NCBI GenBank assembly: GCA_035648415.1
Contig: DASRLO010000057.1
Location: 24,557 to 88,556, forward strand
Length of the DNA: 64,000 bases
Direction: 5' to 3'
Source: DATARH01 sp035648415
Lineage (GTDB): Bacteria; Pseudomonadota; Alphaproteobacteria; ATCC43930; CGMCC-115725
A program made the position numbers and the translations under genes. The notes below the pieces were generated by a model, which searched no databases, had not been told where the DNA came from, and saw only the letters and a program-made list of their open reading frames with translations. Shown here one piece after another: positions 50,335 through 60,696 of this stretch; within the stretch, counting starts at the first letter, position 1; each line of letters begins with the position of its first letter.

Positions 50335-53127
50335 ATGTCCCTGCCCGCGATCACCCGGCAGCGGGAGATCATCGACCGGCGCGCGCTGCTGGAGGCGCTG
50401 TCGGCGCTCGGCGTCGATTCGGCGATCGCCGACCGCACGCCGATCGTCGCGCTGCTGCGCGAGGCGTTGAGCCGCGCCCGCGCCGTGATCCAGCACCGCT
50501 TCGAGGACGGCGGCGGCGCCGCGGATTGCGTCGCCGAGCAATGTTTCCTGATCGACCAGCTGGTGCGCACTCTGTTCGATTTCGTCGCCCAGCGGGTCTA
50601 TCCGCTCGCCAACCCGACCGCCGGCGAGAAGCTGGCGGTGGTCGCGGTCGGCGGCTACGGGCGCGGCGAGATGGCGCCCTTTTCCGACGTCGATCTGTTG
50701 TTCCTCCTGCCCTACAAGCAGACGCCGCATACCGAGCAGGTGATCGAATACCTGCTCTATCTGCTGTGGGATCTGCGGCTCAAGGTCGGCCATGCGACCC
50801 GCTCGGTCGACGAGTGCCTGCGCTACGCCAAGACCGACCTGACGATCCGCACCGCATTGCTCGAAGCCCGCTATGTCTGGGGCGAGCAGGCGCTCTTCAA
50901 CGAGCTCAAGACGCGCTTCGACAACGAGATCGTGCGCAGCACGGCGGGGCAGTTCGTCGAGCTGAAGCTCGCCGAGCGCGACGCGCGGCACAAGCGCGTC
51001 GGCGACAGCCGCTACCAGCTCGAACCCAACATCAAGGAGGGCAAGGGCGGCTTGCGCGACCTGCACACGCTGTTCTGGCTGGCGAAATACATCTACCGCA
51101 TCGACGACGTTTCGAAGCTCGTCGAGCTTAAGATGCTGTCCGACGAGGAATCGCAGCGCTTCGAGCGCGCACAGGAGTTCCTGTGGACTGTGCGCTGCCA
51201 CCTCCATTACCTCGCCGGCCGCGCCGAAGAGCACCTGACCTTCGACATGCAGGCCAGCATCGGCGAGCGCATGGGCTACCGCGACCATGCCGGCAGCCGC
51301 GGCGTCGAACGGTTCATGAAGCACTATTTCCTGGTCGCCAAGGATATTGGCGACCTCACCCGCATCTTCTGCGCGATCCTCGAGGTCGACCAGAAGGGAC
51401 ACCGGCGACTGTCCTGGCTGCGCTGGGGAAGCCGCACCAAAGGCCTCGACGGCTTCGTCCTCGACGGCGGACGGCTGACCATCCCCTCCAAGGATTTCTT
51501 CAAGGAAAATCCGGTCGGGCTGCTGCGCCTGTTTTATGTCGCACAGCAGCACGATCTCGACATCCATCCGCACGCGTTGCGCACGGTGACCCGCTCACTA
51601 CGCCTGCTCAACGCGCAACTGCGCGAGAACCCGGAAGCCAACCGCCTCTTCCTCGATATCCTGACCTCGAAGAAGGATCCCGAGACCGCGTTGCGCCGGA
51701 TGAACGAGGCCGGGGTGTTCGGGCGCTTCATTCCCGATTTCGGCCGCGTCGTCGCGCAGATGCAGTATGACATGTACCATGTCTACACGGTCGACGAGCA
51801 CACGCTGTTCGCGATCGGCATCCTGCACCAGGTCGAGACCGGCGCCCTCAAATCCGAGCTGCCGCTCGCCACCGCGATCGCGCCGACGATCGTCTCGCGC
51901 CGCGCGCTCTACCTCGCGGTCCTGCTCCACGACATCGCCAAGGGACGCGGCGGCGACCATTCCGAGATCGGTGAGAAGATCGCGCTCAAGATGGGGCCGC
52001 GTCTCGGCCTCACCGACGAGGAGACCGAGACCGTCGCCTGGCTGGTGCGTTGGCACCTCCTGATGAGCGGCACCGCCTTCAAGCGCGACATCGGCGACCC
52101 GCAGACGATCCAGAACTTTGTCGAGCGGGTGCAGTCCCCCGAGCGGCTCAAATTGCTGCTGGTGCTGACCGTCGCCGACATCCGCGCGGTCGGGCCCAAG
52201 GTGTGGAACGGCTGGAAGGCGGCGCTCCTGCGCGAGCTCTACCACAGCGCATTCGACCTGATCTCCGGTGGGGCCAACGCCGAGGCGCGCGATTCGCGCA
52301 TCGCCACCGCGCAGGCGGCGGTGCGTGAGCTGCTGCCGGGGTTCAGCGAGGAGGAATTTGCCGCCTTCGTCGGCCGCGGCTATCCGTTCTATTGGCTGTC
52401 GCTCGATGCCGAGACGCACGCCCGCCACGCGCGCCTCATGCGCAAGGCCGACCGCAGCGGGGCGCCGCTGTCGGTGGAAACCCGCATCGAGCCGCAACGC
52501 GCGGTGACCGAGGTCACGCTCTACACCGCCGACCACCCGGGCCTCTTCTCGCGCATCGCCGGCGCGCTCGCGATCAACGGCGCCAACATCGTCGACGCCA
52601 AGATCATGACGATGACCAACGGCATGGCGCTCGACACGTTCTGGATCCAGGACCGGAACGGCGAGCCGGTCGACCGGCCCGACAAGCTCGCGCGCATCTC
52701 GGTCGCGTTCGAGAACGTGCTGACCGGCGATCTAAAGCCGCACCGCGAATTCGCCCGGCCGCCGGCGATCCAAAGCCGCACCAGCGTCTTCACCGTGCCG
52801 CCGCGCGTCCTCATCGACAACCAGGCGAGCCTGTCGCACACCGTCATCGAGGTGAACGGCCGCGACCGGCCCGGCCTCCTGCACGAGCTGACGCGCGAAT
52901 TGACCGGCCTCAAACTGCAGGTGTCGAGCGCCAAGATTTCGACCTACGGCGAAAAGGTGGTCGATGTGTTCTACGTGAAGAACCTGTTCGGCCATAAGAT
53001 CGATCAGGCCGACAAGCGCGCCGAGATCCGCGCCGCGCTCGAAACTGTGCTGGCCAAGGGCAACCGCCCCCCGGCCCCCGCCGCCGTTCCTTCCCGCCGC
53101 GCCCGCGAGCCCGTCGCGGCGAAGTGA
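50335..53127 (+). CDS. glnD: Bifunctional PII uridylyltransferase/uridylyl-removing enzyme
   Basis: 930 residues, normal GlnD length. Nucleotidyltransferase site GGYGRGEM at 106-113 with DVD at 118-120. The HD domain LLHDIAKGRGGDHSEIGE serves the uridylyl-removing activity. Two C-terminal ACT domains (VTLYTADHPGLFSRIAGALAINGANI and VNGRDRPGLLHELTRELTGLKL) sense glutamine. It uridylylates PII proteins when glutamine is low. The ATG at 50335 is the true start, although the frame is open back to 49564 because of the SDR frameshift. Confidence 0.96.
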   Translation: MSLPAITRQREIIDRRALLEALSALGVDSAIADRTPIVALLREALSRARAVIQHRFEDGGGAADCVAEQCFLIDQLVRTLFDFVAQRVYPLANPTAGEKLAVVAVGGYGRGEMAPFSDVDLLFLLPYKQTPHTEQVIEYLLYLLWDLRLKVGHATRSVDECLRYAKTDLTIRTALLEARYVWGEQALFNELKTRFDNEIVRSTAGQFVELKLAERDARHKRVGDSRYQLEPNIKEGKGGLRDLHTLFWLAKYIYRIDDVSKLVELKMLSDEESQRFERAQEFLWTVRCHLHYLAGRAEEHLTFDMQASIGERMGYRDHAGSRGVERFMKHYFLVAKDIGDLTRIFCAILEVDQKGHRRLSWLRWGSRTKGLDGFVLDGGRLTIPSKDFFKENPVGLLRLFYVAQQHDLDIHPHALRTVTRSLRLLNAQLRENPEANRLFLDILTSKKDPETALRRMNEAGVFGRFIPDFGRVVAQMQYDMYHVYTVDEHTLFAIGILHQVETGALKSELPLATAIAPTIVSRRALYLAVLLHDIAKGRGGDHSEIGEKIALKMGPRLGLTDEETETVAWLVRWHLLMSGTAFKRDIGDPQTIQNFVERVQSPERLKLLLVLTVADIRAVGPKVWNGWKAALLRELYHSAFDLISGGANAEARDSRIATAQAAVRELLPGFSEEEFAAFVGRGYPFYWLSLDAETHARHARLMRKADRSGAPLSVETRIEPQRAVTEVTLYTADHPGLFSRIAGALAINGANIVDAKIMTMTNGMALDTFWIQDRNGEPVDRPDKLARISVAFENVLTGDLKPHREFARPPAIQSRTSVFTVPPRVLIDNQASLSHTVIEVNGRDRPGLLHELTRELTGLKLQVSSAKISTYGEKVVDVFYVKNLFGHKIDQADKRAEIRAALETVLAKGNRPPAPAAVPSRRAREPVAAK

Positions 53128-53184
53128 CTCGCGCCGCGGGTTCGGCGTTCGGCACGTAAGGTTGTCGCCGCTGTTAGCGGTGGG

Positions 53185-54666
53185 ATGGCCAAGGCACCCG
53201 GTATTGTCGCGGCGGCGGAGGATCGCCTTCTCGAAGAGGCGGGTGGGCCGGCGCGGCTGCAGATCATCGCCGTGCTCGCCGGTGTGCTGGCCCTCGAAAT
53301 GGCGGAGATGGGCACCGCGGCGGCGGTCTCCGACCAGCTCAAAGAAGCCTTTAAGATCGGAAATACCGAAACCGCGCTGTTGCTCTCGTCGGTGTCGTTC
53401 GCCGGGGCGGCGGCGACGCTGCCGATGGGCGTGCTGGTCGACCGGCTGAACCGTCGCGTCATCCTGATGATGGTCGTCGCGCTGTGGGCGGCGGCGATGC
53501 TGGTGAGCGGCGCCGCGACCTCGTACGCCTTTCTGATCGTGACGCGGCTGTTTCTCGGGGCGGTCACGGCGGCCGGCTGGCCGTGCATCGCCTCGCTGAC
53601 CGGCGACTATTTCCCGGCGCGCGAGCGGGCCTCGGTCTATGGCCTCATCTTGACCGGCGAGATGATCGGGGTCGGCGGCGGCTTTTTCATCTCGGGCGAA
53701 GTGTCGAGCCTGTTGAGTTGGCGCTGGTCGTTTTTCCTGATGGCGCTGCCCAGCTTCGCGCTGATTTGGGTAATCTGGCGGTTTCTGCCGGAGCCGCAGC
53801 GCGGCGGTCAGAGCTGGCTGCAGCCGGGTGAACGCGATGTCGAAGCCGCGACGCGGCCGGCTCGCGGAAAACGGGGAGCGAAGAAGCGCGTCGGGTCGGG
53901 GGCGCGCCTCTCCTCCATGCAGAAGAAGGCGCTACAGGCCGGTATCGGGCCGAGGGAGGGCCTTGTCATCAAGGAAGACCCGACGCGCTGGAGTTGGTGG
54001 CGAGCCATGACCTACCTCTTCCAGCTTCCGAGCTACGGGCTGCTGCTGGCGGCGATGACGATGGTGTACTTCTTTTTCGCCGGGCTGCGCGCCTTCGGGA
54101 TGATCTATTTCACCCAGCATTACGGGGTCGCGCGCGGGGTGGTCAGCGCTTCGGTCTTTATGATCGGGATTGGGGCGATCGCCGGCCTCATTACCGGCGG
54201 GCGCCTGTCGGAGCGGTTGCTCGATCGGGGCTACCTCAACGCGCGCATCATCGTCCCGCTCGGCGCGCTGGTCCTGGCGTTGCCCTTTTTCGCCGTCGGG
54301 CTGGCGGTCACCAATGGCTGGATTGGGATCGTCATGATCGCGGCCGGTATGGGCGCGATGTCGGCGGCGAGCGCGCCGATCGACGCCTCCCTGCTCGATA
54401 TCGTTCACCCACGGCTCTGGGGTCGCGGCGAAGGCGCGCGCACCGCGTTGCGCACCACCTCGGACGCCTGCTCGCCATTATTGTTCGGGGCGATGTCGGG
54501 CTGGCTCGGCGGCGGCGACCGGGGGTTGGAGTGGACCTTTCTGTTGATGCTGCTGCCGATGTTGGCCGCCGGCTTTGTCGTGCTGCCGTGCCTGCGCACC
54601 TACCCGCGCGACATCGCCACCGCCGCCGCATCGATGGAGGCCGCGGCACGCAGAAGGCGGAAATAG
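53185..54666 (+). CDS. MFS transporter
   Basis: 493 residues, about 12 TM helices, major facilitator superfamily. The motif between helices 2 and 3 appears as LPMGVLVDRLNRRVIL. A charged central loop (about 205-265, with AATRPARGKRGAKKRVG) separates the halves. The substrate is unknown; similarity in shape is to hexuronate/phthalate-type transporters. It follows glnD by 57 bases and is convergent with dnaJ, with seven bases between. Confidence 0.85.
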   Translation: MAKAPGIVAAAEDRLLEEAGGPARLQIIAVLAGVLALEMAEMGTAAAVSDQLKEAFKIGNTETALLLSSVSFAGAAATLPMGVLVDRLNRRVILMMVVALWAAAMLVSGAATSYAFLIVTRLFLGAVTAAGWPCIASLTGDYFPARERASVYGLILTGEMIGVGGGFFISGEVSSLLSWRWSFFLMALPSFALIWVIWRFLPEPQRGGQSWLQPGERDVEAATRPARGKRGAKKRVGSGARLSSMQKKALQAGIGPREGLVIKEDPTRWSWWRAMTYLFQLPSYGLLLAAMTMVYFFFAGLRAFGMIYFTQHYGVARGVVSASVFMIGIGAIAGLITGGRLSERLLDRGYLNARIIVPLGALVLALPFFAVGLAVTNGWIGIVMIAAGMGAMSAASAPIDASLLDIVHPRLWGRGEGARTALRTTSDACSPLLFGAMSGWLGGGDRGLEWTFLLMLLPMLAAGFVVLPCLRTYPRDIATAAASMEAAARRRRK

Positions 54667-54673
54667 TCGCCGC

Positions 54674-55801
54674 CTACTCCCGCAAATCCTCGAAGAATTC
54701 CTTGACCCGGGCGAAAAACCCTTCGCTCTCCGGGTTGGTCTTGCGGTTCTCGCCTTCCTTCTCGAACTCGCGCAGCAATTCCTGCTGCCGCTTGGTGAGG
54801 TTGACGGGCGTCTCGACCACCGCATTGACGTACATGTCGCCCCGCAACGGCGAGCGCAGCACGGTCATGCCCCTGCCCTTGAGGCGGAAGCGGTGGCCGG
54901 ATTGCGTGCCGGCCGGCACGGTGACCCGGGTGCGGGTGCCCTCGACCGTCGGCACTTCGAGCGAGCCGCCCAGCGCCGCGGTGGTGAACGGGATCGGCAC
55001 TCGGCAATAGATGTTGGCGCCGTCGCGCTGGAAGATCGCGTGCTGGGCGATGCTGATGAAAATGTAGAGATCGCCCGCCGGCGCGCCATGCAGGCCGACC
55101 TCACCCTCGCCGGCAAGGCGGATGCGGGTGCCGTCCTCGACGCCGGGCGGGATGCTGACCGACAGCGTCTTCTCGCGCCGCACCCGCCCCTGCCCGCCGC
55201 ACGAGCGGCACGGCTTTTCGATCACCTTGCCGGCCCCCTGGCAGGTCGGGCAGGTCCGCTCGATCGTGAAGAAGCCCTGTTGCGCGCGGACCCGGCCATG
55301 GCCCTGGCAGGTGCGGCAGGTCGCCGGCGCCGAACCCGCCTCGGCCCCGCTGCCGCGGCACGGCTCGCATTGCGCGAAGGTGTTGACGCGAACCGTCGTC
55401 TGCTTGCCCTTGAACGCGTCCTCCAGGGGAATTTCGAGGTTGTAGCGCAGGTCGCTGCCGTTGCGCGACACGCCGGCGTCGCGGCGCCCGCCGTTCATCG
55501 TCCCGAACATTTCCTCGAAAATGTCGGCGAACCCACCGGAAAAACCGCCGAACCCGGCCCCGCCGGCGCCGCCCTGCTCGAACGCGGCATGGCCGAAGCG
55601 GTCATAGGCGGCGCGCTTCTGGTCGTCCTTGAGGACGTCGTAGGCTTCGCTGATGTCCTTGAATTTCTGCTCGGCGGTCTTGTCGCCGGCGTTGCGGTCG
55701 GGATGGTACTGCATCGCCTTCTGGCGATAGGCCTTTTTCAGATCGTCGGCGCTCGCCGATTTGCCGACCCCGAGGGTCTCGTAAAAATCCTGTTTAGCCA
55801 T
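54674..55801 (-). CDS. dnaJ: Chaperone DnaJ
   Basis: 375 residues. J domain with YHPDRN, Gly/Phe-rich linker (GGAGGAGFGGFSGGF), four zinc-finger repeats CEPCRGSG, CRTCQGHG, CPTCQGAG, CRSCGGQG, then two substrate-binding barrels. It stimulates DnaK ATPase and delivers substrates. It follows dnaK on the same strand, with an intrinsic terminator between them. Confidence 0.97.
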   Translation of the reverse strand: MAKQDFYETLGVGKSASADDLKKAYRQKAMQYHPDRNAGDKTAEQKFKDISEAYDVLKDDQKRAAYDRFGHAAFEQGGAGGAGFGGFSGGFADIFEEMFGTMNGGRRDAGVSRNGSDLRYNLEIPLEDAFKGKQTTVRVNTFAQCEPCRGSGAEAGSAPATCRTCQGHGRVRAQQGFFTIERTCPTCQGAGKVIEKPCRSCGGQGRVRREKTLSVSIPPGVEDGTRIRLAGEGEVGLHGAPAGDLYIFISIAQHAIFQRDGANIYCRVPIPFTTAALGGSLEVPTVEGTRTRVTVPAGTQSGHRFRLKGRGMTVLRSPLRGDMYVNAVVETPVNLTKRQQELLREFEKEGENRKTNPESEGFFARVKEFFEDLRE

Positions 55802-55833
55802 GGTTGTGGCGCACCGGGTCTCCGTGTCGGGCG

Positions 55834-55869
55834 AAAAACGTCACCCCCGAGCGTGACGCCCGGGGGTGA
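55834..55869 (-). terminator. Intrinsic terminator between dnaK and dnaJ
   Basis: On the minus strand TCACCCCCG and CGGGGGTGA form a stem around an 11-base loop, followed by CG and TTTTT. It lies 30 bases after the dnaK stop and 32 before the dnaJ start, so dnaJ is made by read-through or a separate promoter. Confidence 0.75.
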
Positions 55870-55899
55870 GGCATGGTCATGCGGCGTGGCAAGTGCGGT

Positions 55900-57849
<1,950 letters not shown>

Positions 57850-57946
57850 GGAAACCTCATGACAAAAGCAGGACCGAACGGCCCTCGTAGGCACCGTCCC
57901 GGTCCCCCGGGAAATGACATCAGCCATGGCCTGGCTGACCTGTGGA

Positions 57947-57975
57947 GATATATGTAGGCGAAGCGGCCGCGACAA
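57947..57975 (-). promoter_or_regulatory. Candidate promoter for dnaK
   Basis: TTGTCG, then 17 bases, then TATATC on the minus strand, about 100 bases before dnaK. It could serve sigma-70 or a heat-shock sigma factor; the boxes match neither strongly. No CIRCE element was seen here although hrcA is nearby. Confidence 0.35.
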
Positions 57976-58084
57976 CCGCCACGGCGCCAGAGAAAACGCA
58001 ACGTTCGATCGAATTGGGCTGTCTGGCTGTGCGTAAATCGGCGCCGGCCCGGAGGCGCGGCCGCACTGATGGAGAACTCTGCGC

Positions 58085-59014
58085 GTGATCGTTTCGGCAA
58101 GCTACCGCACCGATATCCCGGCGTTTTACGCACGCTGGTTTCTGAACCGGCTCGCGGCGGGGTACGCGCGGGTCGCCAATCCCTATGGCGGCGGCGCGTA
58201 CGAAGTGTCGCTGCGGCCCGGCGATGTCGACGGGTTCGTGTTGTGGACCCGCAACCTGCGGCCGCTGCTGGCCGATTTGGATCGCGTTCGCGAGGTCGCG
58301 CCGGTTGTCGTGCAGTTCACGGTGACCGGCTACCCGCGCACGCTCGAAACCTCGGTGATCGCGCCGGAAGACGCGGTCGCGCAGCTGTGCGAGCTGCGCC
58401 GGAGGTTCGGAAAGCGCATCGCGGTATGGCGTTACGACCCGATCGTGATGACCTCGGAGCTCGATGCCGAGACCCACGCCCGAAACTTCGCCGCGCTGGC
58501 GGGCGCGCTCGCCGGCACGGTGGACGAGGTCGTGCTGTCGTTCGTCAATCCTTACCGCAAGACCGGCCGCAACCTCGACCGCGCCGCCGGCCGCCACGGC
58601 TTCGCGTGGCGCGACCCGCCGCCGGACGAGAAGCGCGCGCTGCTCGCTGATTTGGCCGTGCTCGCCGGCGAGCACGGCATCGGCGCGACGTTGTGCACTC
58701 AGCCCGGCCTGCTCGCGCCGGGCCTCGGCGAGGCGCGCTGCATCGACGCGCAGCGCCTGTCGGATGTCGCGCAGGCCCCGGTGGCCGCGCGCGAACGCGG
58801 CAACCGGCCGGGCTGCCGCTGCGCGCTGTCGCGCGACATCGGCGGCTATGACACCTGCCCGCATGGCTGCGTCTATTGCTACGCCGTCGCCGACCGCGAT
58901 CGCGCGCTCGCTCGCTACAAGGCGCATGATCCGGACGCCGAAAGCCTCGGGCCGCTTGCGTCCCGCCAGGCTGCGCCCCGCCCGCCCGCCGCCGGGACGC
59001 AAGCGGCCTGCTGA
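58085..59014 (+). CDS. DUF1848 family protein with a Cys-rich C-terminal motif
   Basis: 309 residues from a GTG. IVSASYRTDIPAFYARWFLNRLAAGY, VLWTRNLRPLL, VQFTVTGYPRTLE and AVWRYDPIVMTSEL are the DUF1848 core, a TIM-barrel-like family of unknown function. Cysteines in GCRCALSRDIGGYDTCPHGCVYCYA resemble a radical-SAM-style or other Fe-S/metal site. Convergent with the GNAT gene with no gap. Confidence 0.85.
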   Translation: MIVSASYRTDIPAFYARWFLNRLAAGYARVANPYGGGAYEVSLRPGDVDGFVLWTRNLRPLLADLDRVREVAPVVVQFTVTGYPRTLETSVIAPEDAVAQLCELRRRFGKRIAVWRYDPIVMTSELDAETHARNFAALAGALAGTVDEVVLSFVNPYRKTGRNLDRAAGRHGFAWRDPPPDEKRALLADLAVLAGEHGIGATLCTQPGLLAPGLGEARCIDAQRLSDVAQAPVAARERGNRPGCRCALSRDIGGYDTCPHGCVYCYAVADRDRALARYKAHDPDAESLGPLASRQAAPRPPAAGTQAAC

Positions 59015-59779
59015 TCAGCCCGGCTGGCGCCGGTAATGGTAGCGGTGCAGCTCGGTCGTCATCCCGATCGAATGGTAGAGGCGCCGCGCCGGGGTGTTGT
59101 CGGCCTCGACCTGCAAGGTTGCCATGGTCGCGCCGTTCCGGCCGGCCCAGGCGGCGAGCGCCCCGAGCACCCGACGCGAAAAGCCTTGGCGGCGCCGTCG
59201 GGCGTCGGTCACCACCGATTCGTAGCATAGCATCCCGCGATGGATGGTGCCGTAGGCCAGCGCCGCCGGTTCGCTCTCGACAACCAATTCGGCGAACGCG
59301 GCGGGCAGCACCACCGACTCGACGATCTGCCGGTAGACGGCGCGATATTCCGGCGACTGCCCTTGCAGGTTCGCCATGGCGGCAAACCAGTCCGACGTCG
59401 GCCGCGGCGACAGAAGCACGTCCTTTGTTCCGCCGAGCGGCGCCGCGGATGCGACGATCGGATCGAGCGGCCCCGCGATGATGCAGCTTTCGCCTTCCGC
59501 CGTGTAGCCCCGCGCCGCGAGAAGTCGGTCGATCTCCGGATCGACAAACGACGGGATGCGGAAAATCGCCGGCTGGCCCTGCGCCCGATAGAGCGCCTCG
59601 GCGGCCGCGACTAGCGCAGCGATTTCGGCGTGCGGCTCTTTCAGCGGCGTCGCCGAATTGGCGGTCCGCCGCACGCTGCCGCTGAAGCGCAGCAACCAGC
59701 CGTCAAGCACGACCTGGCGCAACGGGGGAAAGCCGTTGATCGCGGCCTCCTCGGCCGGCCATCTCGAGGCGGATATCAC
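59015..59779 (-). CDS. GNAT family N-acetyltransferase
   Basis: 254 residues: a degenerate N-terminal half and a C-terminal GNAT fold with ARRRRQGFSRRVLGALAAWAGRNGATMATLQVEADNTPARRLYHSIGM. The GTG start at 59779 overlaps the TGA of the upstream VapB-like gene (GTGA), so translation is coupled. Similar two-half GNAT proteins are metabolic or resistance acetyltransferases. Coupling to an antitoxin-like gene raises the possibility of a toxin, but its length exceeds known GNAT toxins. Confidence 0.8.
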   Translation of the reverse strand: MISASRWPAEEAAINGFPPLRQVVLDGWLLRFSGSVRRTANSATPLKEPHAEIAALVAAAEALYRAQGQPAIFRIPSFVDPEIDRLLAARGYTAEGESCIIAGPLDPIVASAAPLGGTKDVLLSPRPTSDWFAAMANLQGQSPEYRAVYRQIVESVVLPAAFAELVVESEPAALAYGTIHRGMLCYESVVTDARRRRQGFSRRVLGALAAWAGRNGATMATLQVEADNTPARRLYHSIGMTTELHRYHYRRQPG

Positions 59780-60036
59780 GACAGGCCGGATAGCTTTGGT
59801 CTCGCCGGAGATGCCGGCTCGAAACGTTTTATGCGCCGATTGGCCGCGCGCTTGGAGAGCCGGCAAAACTCGTTCCGTATCGTCCTAAGAGGTCGCGATA
59901 ACGGCCGCTTCTCTCGCTCTCGCTCGATTTGATGCGCCACCACCTCGTGAAGCGTCTCAGTCAGTGACTTGCCCTTCTTTCGGGCAAGCAACCGCAGCAA
60001 GCGGTCGGTGGCGGGATCGCAAATATGCAAAGCCAT
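59776..60036 (-). CDS. VapB-like antitoxin (Rv0623 type), no VapC partner
   Basis: 86 residues. MALHICDPATDRLLRLLARKKGKSLTETLHEVVAHQIERERE resembles Rv0623/VapB-type antitoxins (PF07704-like). The C-terminal half is basic (LSKRAANRRIKRFEP) and not typical. No PIN gene is adjacent; its stop codon overlaps the GNAT gene. It lies 59 bases after grpE on the same strand. Confidence 0.7.
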   Translation of the reverse strand: MALHICDPATDRLLRLLARKKGKSLTETLHEVVAHQIEREREKRPLSRPLRTIRNEFCRLSKRAANRRIKRFEPASPARPKLSGLS

Positions 60037-60095
60037 TGGCAACTCCGGAAGCGGCGTCCTTGAAGCTAACTTTTGCGGAGCATTCCGTCGCAACC

Positions 60096-60692
60096 TCAAG
60101 TCCCGTCGCCCGTGTCGTCCGGCTCGGCCGCCGCGCCGCCGCCTTTAGCGACGCCAACCATCGCCGGGCGCAGCAGGCGGTCTTGCAGCATATAGCCGGG
60201 CTGCAGCACCTCGACCACGGTGCCGGCGGGGCGGCCGGTGTTCTCGGCCTCGAACACCGCCTGATGGAAATTATGGTCGAAGCGCTCGCCCTTCGGATCG
60301 ACCCGCTTCAGGCCGTGGCGCTCGAAAGCCGCGAGCAATTCGCGCTCGGTCGCCGCGACGCCGGCGAGGAGACCTTTGGTGCGGTCGTCGCGCGCCTCGG
60401 CCTCGGGCAGGCTGTCGAGCGCCCGGCGCAGATTGTCGGCGACCGACAGCAAATCGCCGGCGAATTTGGCGAAGCCGTATTTCTCGGCGTCGGCGCGCTC
60501 GCGCTGGGCGCGGCGGCGCACGTTTTCGGTCTCGGCGAGGGCGCGCAGGAGCTTGTCCTGCACCTCGGCGAGCCCGGCTTCGAGCGCGGCGGCGCGCTCT
60601 TCGGGGGAGGCGGGGGCGGCGGCCTCGGCTTCGGCGTCCGGGCCGTCAGCCTTATCGTTGGCGGGGGCCGAAGGTTCTTTCTCGTCGCTCAT
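60096..60692 (-). CDS. grpE: Nucleotide exchange factor GrpE
   Basis: 198 residues. An acidic N-terminal tail, then a long coiled coil (AEVQDKLLRALAETENVRRRAQRERADAEKYG), and the C-terminal beta domain (FDHNFHQAVFEAENTGRPAGTVVEVLQPGYMLQDRLLRPAMVGVAKG). It releases ADP from DnaK. It begins four bases after hrcA, forming an operon. Confidence 0.97.
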   Translation of the reverse strand: MSDEKEPSAPANDKADGPDAEAEAAAPASPEERAAALEAGLAEVQDKLLRALAETENVRRRAQRERADAEKYGFAKFAGDLLSVADNLRRALDSLPEAEARDDRTKGLLAGVAATERELLAAFERHGLKRVDPKGERFDHNFHQAVFEAENTGRPAGTVVEVLQPGYMLQDRLLRPAMVGVAKGGGAAAEPDDTGDGT

Positions 60693-60696
60693 GAAT

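Noticed and set aside
49564..53127. Natural fusion of a short-chain dehydrogenase to GlnD
   Set aside because: The normal SDR end and stop are found one frame over and glnD has its own start, so the fusion comes from a one-base indel.
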